Shown: piece by piece, positions 37,465-46,307 of the stretch
How the letters are laid out: each line of letters begins with the position of its first letter
Numbering within the stretch: the first letter of the stretch is position 1
DNA from: DATEDA01 sp963789885
Lineage (GTDB): Bacteria > Pseudomonadota > Gammaproteobacteria > Burkholderiales > SG8-39
Assembly: GCA_963789885.1 (NCBI GenBank)
Contig: CAWBNB010000006.1
Location: 118,398 to 182,397, forward strand
Reading direction: 5' to 3'
Length of the DNA: 64,000 bases
Notes under the pieces: model-generated
Seen by the model: the letters and a program-made list of their open reading frames with translations, nothing else
Database searches by the model: none
Told to the model about the DNA's origin: nothing
Made by a program: the position numbers and the translations under genes

Positions 37465-38937
37465 GCTCCGCTGTCGTTGTTCGCGTTGCGTCGCGCCCGG
37501 ATGTCGTCCGGGATGCGGCGCTTGAGGTACTGCCCGTCCTTCAGGTCGCCGTGGAATCGTCCGTCGGCGACCATGACCTTGCCGCGCAGCACGGTCAGCA
37601 CCGGCCAGGCGCCGACTTCCTTGCCCTCCCAGGGGGTGTAGTCGCTCTCGTGCAGGTCCTCGGCGCGCACCGTGCGGTGCTGGCTCGTGTCGAGCACGGT
37701 GATATCGGCGTCGCTGCCGACCGCGATCGCCCCCTTGCGCGGATACAGGCCGAGTATGCGCGCGGCGTTGGTCGACACGACGTCGACGAACTTCTCCAGC
37801 GAATAGCCGCGCTTCTCGACGGTCTCGGTGTACATCACGGCCACGCGCGGCTCGACCCCGGAGTTGCCGCCGGTGGTGTCGTCGACGCGGTTGCCCTGGA
37901 CCTTGACCGCGAGCTTGCAGCACACCTCGTCGGTTGCGACGCTATGCAGGTCGCCGTGCGCCAGTCCGTCCCACAGCGCTTGCTGGTCGCGCCTGGACTT
38001 GAGCGAGGGGTAGGTGTGGTAGATCTGGCCGTTCGGCCGGCGATAGTCGTCGCTCGTGTACAGCAGATACTGGTGCAGCGTCTCGCCGTAGATCGGGAAG
38101 CCGCGCGCGCGGCTCTCGGCGATCGCCTGCACGCCGGCCGCGGCGCTGACGTGCATCATGTAGAGCGCCATGCCCTCGACGTTCTCGGCGAGCCGGATGA
38201 TGCGGCGGAACGACAGGTCCTCCGAGAGCGTGTTGTGCACCTCCGCCATGTGCTCGAAGCCGGTCCGGTTCTCCGCGAACAGCTTCTCGTACATGTGCAC
38301 TCACGATGTCGTCGTCCTCGGCGTGGATGACGCCGAGCCCGCCGGCGCGCGCCGCCACCTTGAAGATCTCCCACAGGTCGCCGAACCGGACCATGCGGCC
38401 GCGGCGGCTCGGCGTGATGTCGGTGGTGAAGAGCTTGATCGTCGGGTAGCCGGCCTGCACCGCCTCCGCGAGCTCGGCGATCGTCGACGGCGGCACGCGG
38501 CCGCGCAGCATGATGTGGTAGGCGTAGTCGCAGTAGCAGCGGCCGGCCCAGTCCCGGTCGCGCGCCTCGATGGCGTCGCGCAGGCCCTGGCTCGACGACT
38601 CGTCGCCCTCGCGGTCGGGCTTGCAGGCGGCGAAGTCGATGAGGGTCGTCGTGCCGCCCCAGAGCGCCGCCCGGCTGACCTGCTCCGGCGGGCCGCTGAG
38701 CCCGGACGGCTCCCCCGGCCTGAAGGCGGGCATGTACCAGGCGCAGTGCACGTGCGGGTCGATGCCGCCCGGCATGACGATGCCGCCGCCGACGTCGATT
38801 ACGCGCGCCGCCTGAGCGTCGGCGAAAGTGCCGCGCGCGCCCAGCGCCGCGATGACGCCATCCCTCACGGCGATTTCCCAGGGACCGACACCGTGCGGTG
38901 TGACCACCCGGTCGCCGCGGATCAACAGATCGAACAT
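37461..38937 (-). CDS. Dihydropyrimidinase/hydantoinase-like cyclic amidohydrolase (frameshifted once)
   Basis: About 492 residues. The binuclear-metal set is complete: HxH in GGIDPHVHCAW, the Lys that would be carboxylated in YPTIKLFTTDI, His in LGVIHAEDDD, His in ALYMMHVSAAAG and Asp in HSVATDEVCC. It resembles D-hydantoinases and dihydropyrimidinases, which open cyclic ureides or imides. A frameshift near 38300 is repaired by removing one base, joining EDDDIV to MHMYEKLFAENR. It lies eight bases behind a CobW-type GTPase gene and overlaps the MDR gene. The true substrate is unknown. Confidence 0.88.
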
Positions 38938-38945
38938 CGCGCCTC

Positions 38946-40370
38946 CTATTCTTGCCCTGCGGTCGATACACCCGCTGCCGTGGTTGCGCTCGCCTGCAGC
39001 GCCGCCACCTCGAGGTCGAGGGCGTCGAGGAGGGCTTCCAGCCAGAGCGGATCCAGGCCGAGCGCGATGACGACGATGCGCGTGGTGCGGTCCTCGTCCG
39101 GCCACGCATCGAGCCACACCGGCGGATGGAACACGTGCTGCACGCCATGGATCAGCGCCGGGCGGCCCGGGCTCTCGAGCACGTCGACGAGACCCTTGAG
39201 GCGCAGCAGCCGGGCGCCGCAGTGCTCCGCCAGGACCTGCAGGAACAGCGTCAGCGTCACCGCGCGCAGCGGCGTGCTGCGGCGCAGGCAGAAGGACGTG
39301 ACGGCACCATCGTGGCGGCCGGCCGCGTGGTCGTGGCCGTGGTCCGCCGCATCATGGGGCACGGCTTCGGCGGCGAGCCAGCCCCGCACGTCCGGGCCGC
39401 GCGCCTGCGCATCGTACATTCCGCCGCCGAACAGCCGGCTCGCGTCGATGGCCCCGTGCACCGCGGTCAGCTTGGGCGCCGCGGGATTGAGCGCGTGCAG
39501 GCGCTCGGCAAGGCCGTTCGCGGCAGGGTCGCCGAGATCGGTCTTGGTCACGACGATGCGGTCGGCGATCGCCGCCTGCTTGACCGATTCGGGGTGGGCG
39601 TCGAGCGTGGCGGCGCCGGCGGCCGCATCGACCGTGGCGATCACCGACTCGAGGCAAAGCGAGTCGGCGATCGCAGGGTCGGTCATCAGGGCGTGCAGGA
39701 TCGGCGCCGGGTCGGCCAGCCCGGTCGTCTCGATCACGATGCGGTCGAACGGCGCGATCGCGCCGGCGGCGCGCCGCGCGAGGAGGCTCCCGGCGGTGCG
39801 CACCAGATCGCCGCGCACGGCGCAGCACACGCAGCCGCCGTCGAGCAGGACGATCTCCTCGTCGCTCGCCTCGACCAGCAGATGGTCGAGCCCGACCTCG
39901 CCGAACTCGTTGACGATCACGGCGGTGCGCGCGAGCGCCGGGTCGCGCAGCAGGCTCGCGAGCAGCGTCGTCTTGCCGCTGCCGAGGAAGCCGGTGATCA
40001 CCGAGACCGGGACTGCCGCCATCGTCAGCGCGCGCCCGCGCCGCGTCCGCGCAGCGTGCTGCGCGCCGATCACCAGGCGGCCCGCCGGTGCGTCCGGCGC
40101 GAGCTCTTCGCGCAGCCGCCGCAGCAGGCCCGGCAGCCCGGCGTGGCGGCCGAGCGCGACCTCCTCGCCGGAAGCCGGATCGCGCAGCGTCACGGCCCAG
40201 CCGGCCGAGGCATCGTGGCGCACGCGTATCTCCGGGCCGGTCCGGGGAGCGATGACGAATCCGTTCGCATCCTCCGGGTCCGGGCCGATCGTGCCCGCAA
40301 CGCCCCAGATGCCCAGCGCGCCCGAAAAAACGCGCGAGATCCGCGCGTGCCATCCCGCGTCGTACAGCAT
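38946..40370 (-). CDS. CobW/COG0523 G3E GTPase with an extra N-terminal domain
   Basis: 474 residues from the ATG at 40370. From about residue 117 the G3E GTPase core reads VSVITGFLGSGKTTLLASLL, GLDHLLVEASDEEIVLLDGG, the metal motif CVCC, IVIETTGLADPAPIL and TKTDLGDP. A His-rich loop (HDAADHGHDHAAGRHDG) and the CobW C-terminal domain (LLRLKGLVDVLESPGRPALI) follow. These proteins hand metals to client enzymes. The first ~116 residues (MLYDAGWHARISRVFSG onward) form an extra domain that I do not recognise; an internal ATG at 40022 would give a bare CobW protein. It lies eight bases before the cyclic amidohydrolase gene. Confidence 0.88.
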   Translation of the reverse strand: MLYDAGWHARISRVFSGALGIWGVAGTIGPDPEDANGFVIAPRTGPEIRVRHDASAGWAVTLRDPASGEEVALGRHAGLPGLLRRLREELAPDAPAGRLVIGAQHAARTRRGRALTMAAVPVSVITGFLGSGKTTLLASLLRDPALARTAVIVNEFGEVGLDHLLVEASDEEIVLLDGGCVCCAVRGDLVRTAGSLLARRAAGAIAPFDRIVIETTGLADPAPILHALMTDPAIADSLCLESVIATVDAAAGAATLDAHPESVKQAAIADRIVVTKTDLGDPAANGLAERLHALNPAAPKLTAVHGAIDASRLFGGGMYDAQARGPDVRGWLAAEAVPHDAADHGHDHAAGRHDGAVTSFCLRRSTPLRAVTLTLFLQVLAEHCGARLLRLKGLVDVLESPGRPALIHGVQHVFHPPVWLDAWPDEDRTTRIVVIALGLDPLWLEALLDALDLEVAALQASATTAAGVSTAGQE

Positions 40371-40432
40371 GAGGGAATGATAGGCCGGCCGTGGGCGACG
40401 ATGCGCCTCGGCCCGGTTTCCGAATCTCTTGC

Positions 40433-40461
40433 TTGACATTTGTTATCGCGACCGGAAGTAT
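40433..40461 (+). promoter_or_regulatory. Candidate promoter of the TRAP transporter operon
   Basis: A perfect TTGACA at 40433-40438 is followed after 17 bases by AAGTAT (40456-40461), which keeps the important A and final T of a -10 element. It lies in the 178-base divergent gap between the CobW gene and dctP. Confidence 0.45.
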
Positions 40462-40483
40462 GGCAGCGGAAGATATTTGTGGT

Positions 40484-40512
40484 GTCGATACAGCTATGGC
40501 GTGCGTCGATAC
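40484..40512. promoter_or_regulatory. Direct repeat GTCGATAC, two copies 21 bases apart
   Basis: GTCGATAC occurs at 40484-40491 and 40505-40512, a spacing of two helical turns, just downstream of the candidate -10. A palindrome AGTCGACT follows at 40516-40523. The position fits an operator for repression of the TRAP operon; the regulator is unknown and no regulator gene is adjacent. Confidence 0.4.
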
Positions 40513-40548
40513 CGTAGTCGACTGCAACGAAATCCGAGGGGGAGAGGC

Positions 40549-41577
40549 ATGAAACGTTCAGCCGCGTTCTCGCTATCCGTGTTCGCCGGCGCCCTGAGCC
40601 TGGCCGTCGCGGGCACCGCCTTCGCGCAGGCGAAGTTCCAGCTGCGGTGGGGCCACTATCTGGCCGATGGACCGTTCGTCCAGCTCGAGAAGGATTACGC
40701 CGCCAAGATCGAGAAGCGGACCAACGGCCAGGTGAAGATCACCATCACGTTCGCCGGCGGGCTCGGCAAGGGCGAGGAGCTGCTGATGCTCACCGCGCGG
40801 GGCGCGATCGACATGACCTCCACCGCGCCGGGCTACAACCCGGATCAGCTCCGCTACTGGCGGGCGTTCCAGACGCCGCTCGTGTTCCAGACGACCCAGC
40901 AGGCGATGATGGTCCTCGGCAAGGTGTACGAGGAGTTCCCGATCTATCGCGACGAGATGGACAAGGTCGGCGTGGTCTGGCTCTTCCAGCAGCCGCTCGG
41001 CGAGTATTACCTCAGCGGCCCGTCCCCGGATTGCACCAGCGTGGCCGCGCTGCGCGGCAAGAAGATCCGCAGCTTCGGCGCCGACATTCCGAAAGCGTTC
41101 AGCGCCATCGGCGCGGTGCCGGTGACCGTCGCGCCCACGGCGATCTACGAGGCCCTGCAGCACGGCACCCTCGACTTCTCGTTCATCAACCCCGGCAACA
41201 TCCAGCAGTACAAGCTGGTCGAAGTCGGCAAGCACCACTGCGGCCCGGTGATGGCGATCACCGGCCACAACGTCACCATCGGCAAGCGCACCTGGGCACG
41301 GCTGCCGCCGGACATCCAGAAGATATTCATCGAGGAAGGGCAGCAGACGATGAAGGACTATCTCGCCTGGGTCGGCGACTTCGAAGCCAAGGCGGTGGCG
41401 AACATCAAGGCGCAGGGCGGTACGTTCGTGCCGTTCCCGGCGGACGAGCTGAAGAAGTGGAAGGCCGCCGCGCCCGATTTCCTCGCGGAGTGGGAGAAGG
41501 CCACCGCGGCGGCCACCGGGGACGCCGAGACGCCGAAGAAAGTGGCGGCGCGCTGGAGACAACTGCTCGCGCAATGA
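40549..41577 (+). CDS. dctP: TRAP transporter substrate-binding protein DctP
   Basis: 342 residues with signal peptide (FSLSVFAGALSLAVAGTAFA). LRWGHYLADGPFVQLEKDYA, the region ALRGKKIRSFGADIPKAFSA with the ligand-gripping Arg, and TIYEALQ-type AIYEALQHGTLDFSF are typical of periplasmic TRAP binding proteins, which carry carboxylates. A strong ribosome site (GAGGGGGAGAG) precedes the ATG. It starts the operon dctP, dctQ, dctM and an FAD dehydrogenase, divergent from the amidohydrolase operon. Substrate is unknown; an organic acid or acid amide is likely from context. Confidence 0.92.
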   Translation: MKRSAAFSLSVFAGALSLAVAGTAFAQAKFQLRWGHYLADGPFVQLEKDYAAKIEKRTNGQVKITITFAGGLGKGEELLMLTARGAIDMTSTAPGYNPDQLRYWRAFQTPLVFQTTQQAMMVLGKVYEEFPIYRDEMDKVGVVWLFQQPLGEYYLSGPSPDCTSVAALRGKKIRSFGADIPKAFSAIGAVPVTVAPTAIYEALQHGTLDFSFINPGNIQQYKLVEVGKHHCGPVMAITGHNVTIGKRTWARLPPDIQKIFIEEGQQTMKDYLAWVGDFEAKAVANIKAQGGTFVPFPADELKKWKAAAPDFLAEWEKATAAATGDAETPKKVAARWRQLLAQ

Positions 41578-41586
41578 CGGCGCAAC

Positions 41587-41611
41587 CCGCGCCCGGTTCT
41601 GGGGGGCGCGG
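41587..41611 (+). other. Intercistronic hairpin between dctP and dctQ
   Basis: CCGCGCCC and GGGCGCGG form a perfect eight-base stem around a nine-base loop, ten bases past the dctP stop and followed by the T-rich ATCGTTGTTTGATT. Such stems between binding-protein and membrane genes stop or protect mRNA so that the binding protein is made in excess. Confidence 0.5.
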
Positions 41612-41644
41612 ATCGTTGTTTGATTCCAGGCCGGAAGGGGGCGC

Positions 41645-42185
41645 ATGCGGTGGCTTAGCGACAAGGTGCAGCGCCTCGCGGTCGGCATGGTGCTGCTCGG
41701 CTCCGTGGGGATGATGGTCTCGATGCTCATCTGCGTCGCCGACGTGGTGGGGACCAATTTCCTCGAGCTGGCCCGTGCCCGGCACGCTCGAGATCACGGA
41801 GAGCACCATGGTGCTGATCGTCTTCGGCGCGCTCGCCTACACCCAGGAGAAGCGCGGCCACATCCGCGTCGAGCTCCTGCACGGCTACATGAGCCCGCGG
41901 ACAAAGTCGTTCATGGACGCGGTGACGCACGCTCTCGCGTTCGTATTCTTCGTGCTCCTCGGCTGGCAGAGCATCGGGGAGCTCACCTACAGCTGGGAGA
42001 TCCGCGAGTCGACCATGGGCACCATCCGCTTTCCCCTCTATCCCGCACGCCTCCTCCTGACCGCCGGCACGGCGCTGCTGATCGCACAGCTCGCGCTCGA
42101 TGTCATTACGGACGTGGGGCGCATGTGGCGCGGGGAAGCGCCTCCGCCGATGCACGGGCCCGCCGACACCGCGAAAGTCAGCTAG
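41645..42185 (+). CDS. dctQ: TRAP transporter small permease DctQ (frameshifted once)
   Basis: About 180 residues with four membrane helices, the DctQ plan: VGMVLLGSVGMMVSMLICVA, STMVLIVFGALAYTQEKRGH, DAVTHALAFVFFVLLGWQSI and LLLTAGTALLIAQLALDVIT. The conserved EKRGHIRVELL is present. The frameshift is an extra G near 41770; its removal gives FLELPVPGTLEITEST. It lies 12 bases before dctM. Confidence 0.85.
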
Positions 42186-42196
42186 AGGCGAGACGC

Positions 42197-43518
42197 ATGC
42201 CCCTGCTCACCCCGGAGGTGGCGGGCTACATCGTGGTCGGGCTGCTGGTCGTCTGGCTCGCCCTCGGGGTGCACATCGGCGTCGCCCTCGGCCTTGCCGG
42301 ATTCCTCGGCATCTATCTCACCGTGGGGCCGGACGCGGCCGCCGCGCAGCTCGCCGCGATCCCCTTCAGCACCACCAACTCCTTCACCCTGGCGGTGATC
42401 CCGCTGTTCATCCTGATGGGCTCCTTCGCCACCGTGGCCGGCATCGTCACCGAACTGTTCCGCACTGCGTACCTCTGGCTCGGCGCCCTGCGCGGCGGGC
42501 TTGCCATGGCCACCGTCATGTCCTCGGCCGCCTTCGGCGCGGCATCCGGCTCGACCATCGTCAACGCCGCCGTGTTCACCCGCATGGCGATGCCGGAGAT
42601 GACGCGCTTCGGCTACGACGTGCGGCTGAGCGCGGGCTGCATCGCCGCGGCGGGAACGCTCGCCGCCCTGATCCCGCCCAGCATCCTGATGGTCATCTAC
42701 GGGGTCATCACCGAGCAGTCCATCGGCAAGCTGCTCATCGCCGGCATCGTGCCGGGCATCGTCACGGCGTTCATCTACTGCGGCGGGATCTACGTCCTCG
42801 CCCGCTTGCGGCCGGACCTCGCGCCGCTCGCCAAGATCAGCGTCAACTGGGGAGAGCGGTGGCGCTCGCTGTACGGCGTTTCCGGGGTCATGGTCCTCTT
42901 CTTCATCGTGGTGGGCGGAATCTACGGGGGCTACTTCCCCGCCACCTACGCGGGCGCGGTGGGGGCCTTCGGCGCCTTCGTCATCGCCTTCGCCAAGCGC
43001 CGACTCACTTCCGCCTCCCTCACCGAGGTCCTCAAGGAGGCGGCGGTCACCACCTCGGTGATCTTCATCATCGTGGTCGGCGGGATGCTGTTCGCGCGCT
43101 TCCTCACCTACTCCGGGCTGGTGACGATGATCTCGACGGCGCTGCTCAGCCTCGGCACCGGCAAGTACACCTACCTGCTGGGGTACGTGGTTCTCTTCAC
43201 CATTCTCGGCTGCTTCATCGAGCCGATCGCGATCATGGTGATGACCCTGCCGATCATGTATCCGGTGATGCACGCGCAGGGCTTCGACCCCATATGGCTG
43301 GGCGTGGTCTCCGTCAAGCTCGCCGAGATCGGGGTGCTCACGCCCCCGGTCGGGCTGAACGTCTTCGTGGTGAAGAGCTCCTCCCCGGTTCCGGTCACGC
43401 TCGGCCAGGCCTTCACCGGGGTGATGCCCTTCATCGCCCTCGATTTCCTCTCCCTCGGGCTCTACGTCGTCTTCCCGCAGATGATCCTGTGGCTGCCGAA
43501 CCTGATGAGCTCGGTTAA
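42197..43518 (+). CDS. dctM: TRAP transporter large permease DctM
   Basis: About 440 residues with twelve or so membrane helices. Conserved DctM blocks are FSTTNSFTLAVIPLFILMGS, SAAFGAASGSTIVNAAVFTR, LSAGCIAAAGTLAALIPPS and VKLAEIGVLTPPVGLNVFVV. It forms the sodium- or proton-coupled channel with DctQ and takes substrate from DctP. The frame has no stop at the expected end and would read on into the next gene; a one-base shift shortly before 43515 brings in the TAA at 43516-43518. An AAGGAGAG ribosome site for the next gene follows at once. Confidence 0.9.
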
Positions 43519-43532
43519 CAAGGAGAGCGTGA

Positions 43533-44933
43533 ATGCCGGTGCTGAAGGCCGAAGGCAAGACATTCCCGACCCGCACGCAGGTCCTGATCATCGGCGCCGG
43601 CGCGTGCGGCACGATCGCGGCGCTCGCCGCCAACGAGCGCGGCGCGGAAGTGCTGATTCTCGAGCGCGATGCGAAGCCGACCGGCAGCACCTCGCTCTCC
43701 GGCGGACAGATCCCGGCGGCGGGCACCAAGCTGCAGCGCGCCGCGGGGCTGCTCGACGACACGCCCGAGATCCTCGCCAACGACATCCTCAGCAAGGCGC
43801 ACGGCGAGTGCGATCACGAGATCGCCTGGCACGTCGCGCGGGAGTCGGCGAAGACGGTCGACTGGCTGGTCGACCGCTACAAGCTGCCGCTGTCGTGCAT
43901 CCTCGATTTCCAGTATCCCGGCCACAGCCGCATGCACATGCATGCGTCGCCGTCGCGTTTCGGCGCGGAGCTGCTGGCGGCCCTGCTCGCCGCCGTGGAA
44001 GCCGAGGGCATCCCGCTCGCCACCTCCGCGCGCGCCACCGATCTGTACGCGGACCCCGACGGCCGCATCCGCGGCGCGCGCGTGACGCGGCCCGACGGCA
44101 AGACCGAGGACATCGGCTGCGACGCGCTGATCCTCGCCTGCTGCGGCTACGGCGGCGACAAGGCGATGATCGCCAAGTACATCCCGGAGATGGTCGATGC
44201 GCACTACCACGGCCATCCCGGCAACACCGGCGACGCGGTGAAGTGGGGCGAGGCGCTCGGCGCGTCGATCAAGGACATGGGCGCGTTCCAGGGGCACGGC
44301 GCGGTCGCCACGCCGTACAACACGCACATCGGCTGGCCCGCGGTCACCGAGGGCGGCTACCAGGTCAACAAGCACGGCAAGCGCTTCTCGAACGAGAACG
44401 AAGGCTATTCGGAGCAGGCGCTCAAGGTCGCGCGCCAGCCCGACCACGTCGCCTGGCTGATCTTCGACGAGCGCGGCCACAAGGTCGCGATGCAGATGCA
44501 CAGCCACGTCGAGGCCGAGAAGGCCGGCGCGCTCAAGGTCTGCAACACGCCGGAGGAGATCGCCCGGGTGATCGGCTGCGACGCGGCGACGCTCGCGCAG
44601 ACCATGAAGGAGGTCGAGGACGTCGCGACGGGGAAGAAGAAGGATCCTTTCGGCCGCGACTTCACCACGAAGCCGCCGCTCGAGCCGCCGTACCGCGTGG
44701 TGAAGGTGATGGGCGCGCTGTTCCACACGCAGGGCGGGCTGGAAGTGAACAAGGAGATGCGCGTGCTGAGGAAGGACGGCACGCCGTTCCCCAACCTGTT
44801 TGCCGGCGGCGGCGCCGCGCGCGGTCTGTCCGGCCCGGCCGACTGGGGCTACCTGTCGGGCTCCGGCCTGATGACGGCGACCAACATGGGACGGCTGGCC
44901 GGCGAAGCGGCCGCGGCGTTGGTCAAGAATTAG
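43533..44933 (+). CDS. FAD-dependent dehydrogenase/fumarate reductase-type flavoprotein
   Basis: 466 residues, intact. The FAD-binding start VLIIGAGACGTIAALAANER, then LERDAKPTGSTSLSGGQIPA, a substrate-binding middle with GYQVNKHGKRFSNENEGYSE and the FAD end YLSGSGLMTATNMGRLAGEA place it in the FAD_binding_2 family with fumarate reductase, ketosteroid dehydrogenase and tricarballylate dehydrogenase. No signal or heme motif, so it is cytoplasmic. As last gene of the TRAP operon it probably oxidises or reduces the imported acid at a C-C bond. It abuts the convergent MmgE/PrpD gene. Confidence 0.88.
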   Translation: MPVLKAEGKTFPTRTQVLIIGAGACGTIAALAANERGAEVLILERDAKPTGSTSLSGGQIPAAGTKLQRAAGLLDDTPEILANDILSKAHGECDHEIAWHVARESAKTVDWLVDRYKLPLSCILDFQYPGHSRMHMHASPSRFGAELLAALLAAVEAEGIPLATSARATDLYADPDGRIRGARVTRPDGKTEDIGCDALILACCGYGGDKAMIAKYIPEMVDAHYHGHPGNTGDAVKWGEALGASIKDMGAFQGHGAVATPYNTHIGWPAVTEGGYQVNKHGKRFSNENEGYSEQALKVARQPDHVAWLIFDERGHKVAMQMHSHVEAEKAGALKVCNTPEEIARVIGCDAATLAQTMKEVEDVATGKKKDPFGRDFTTKPPLEPPYRVVKVMGALFHTQGGLEVNKEMRVLRKDGTPFPNLFAGGGAARGLSGPADWGYLSGSGLMTATNMGRLAGEAAAALVKN

Positions 44934-46307
44934 CTAGTTGACCTGCCGCAGCGCGCGGGACAAGGCGCCGAGATCCGGCGCGCTGCCAGTTCCTCGACCG
45001 CGCGCTCGACCGACGCGATCGCCTCCGGCCGCAGGCGAGCGCGCGGCATTGGCGCGGAACTTGGCGAGGAGCGCCTCGCTGCCCGGCGGGCGCGTGTGAT
45101 TGCCGTACACGTCGTCGATGCGCACCCGCTCGGCCGGCGCGCTCTTCCTTTCGCACACGATTTCGGCTTCGAAGCGCTCGGGAAAGCGCGCTCCGGGCAA
45201 CGGCTCCCAGCTCGATGCGCCGCGCGAGCTCGCGCACCGCGTCGCTCGCCGGCGATTCGAAGGTGGCGAGATCGACCTTGCCCTCCACCAGCCGGGCGGC
45301 GACGACGATCGGCAGGCTCCAGCGCGCGGCGTGCGCGGTTTCGGGCGCCTGCTTGCGCTCCCACGGGTCGCAGATGACGGGCACCTCGCCGGCGGGCACG
45401 CGGCACAGAATGCGGGCCACGTCGCCGGGGCGCACGCCGCGCGCGGCGAGCTCGCCGGCGGCTTCGACGAACGGATGCAGGTAGTGACAGCACGGATAGA
45501 ACTTGTACGCGGCATCCGGCAGATGCCACTTGCGGCCGATGTCCCCGATGAGGGCCCGGAAGCGCTCCGGCGCCTCTTCATCGCCGGCAAACTGCCGGAA
45601 CAGGCCGTGACGTCCCTCGAGCGAGGTCTCCGGGCCGGTCATCCCCGAGCGCGCGAGCAGCGCGGCGACCACGCCGCCGTGCGCCGCCCAGCCGGGATGC
45701 AGGGACTTGACCGACGAGCCGTTGGTCAGGAACTCCATCACGCCCGAGGCCTGGCTGAGCGAAATCCCGAGCGCGGCGACGCTCTGGTCTTCGCTCGAGC
45801 CGAGAAGCTCGGAGGCGAGGAGCGCCGACGCCAGCGCGCCGCCGACCGAGGTGCTCATGAAGCCGTGCGCATGAAAGCGGGCCGGCGCGGCGAGGCCGAA
45901 GCGGATGAGAACCTCCCAGCCCCTCGCGAAGGCGCCGAGCAGCGCCGCACCGCTGGCGCCCCGCGCTTCGCCGACGGCGAGCGCCGCGGCCGCGATGACC
46001 GAGCTGCCGTGCTGGATCGAGGCGGTGTGGGTGTCGTCGTACTCCAGGCTGTGGATCAGGCCGCCGTTGACGAGCGCGGCGTCGGCGGCGGCGGCGCCTG
46101 CGGCCTGCCCGAACACAGTGGCAGGCCCGCCGCGCGCGACGTCCTTCGCAAGATCGCGATAGGCCGCGCCGACCGGCGATCCGGCGGCAGCGAGGCCGAC
46201 GCCGAGGCGTCGAGCAGGTGCAGCCGTGCGGCGAGCGCCACGTCCTCCGGCAAGGGCGCCTGCGCTGCCGCCGCAGCGCGCGCGACCAGCTCGCGAGCGA
46301 GCGTCAT
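44934..46307 (-). CDS. MmgE/PrpD-family protein, copy 1 (frameshifted)
   Basis: About 457 residues. The family core reads LVNGGLIHSLEYDDTHTASI, FHAHGFMSTSVGGALASALL, SVKSLHPGWAAHGGVVAALL and AAYKFYPCCHYLHPFVEAAG. The family includes 2-methylcitrate dehydratase, cis-aconitate decarboxylase and iminodisuccinate epimerase, so a dehydration, decarboxylation or epimerisation of a polycarboxylate is likely. At least four frameshifts, near 46195 at the start and between 45210 and 44990 at the end. The ATG at 46307 overlaps the stop of copy 2 as ATGA, so the two are coupled. Confidence 0.82.

Noticed and set aside
40371..40439. Longer start of the first CobW gene at 40439
   Set aside because: It would run through the divergent promoter region, and residues before MLYDAGWHARI are Arg-rich and unlike a protein start.
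41645..44941. A 1098-codon open frame joining the small permease start, the large permease and antisense-like residues of the dehydrogenase
   Set aside because: It results from missing stops after frameshifts; residues after about 43518 are low-complexity Arg-rich nonsense while the dehydrogenase is perfect in another frame.
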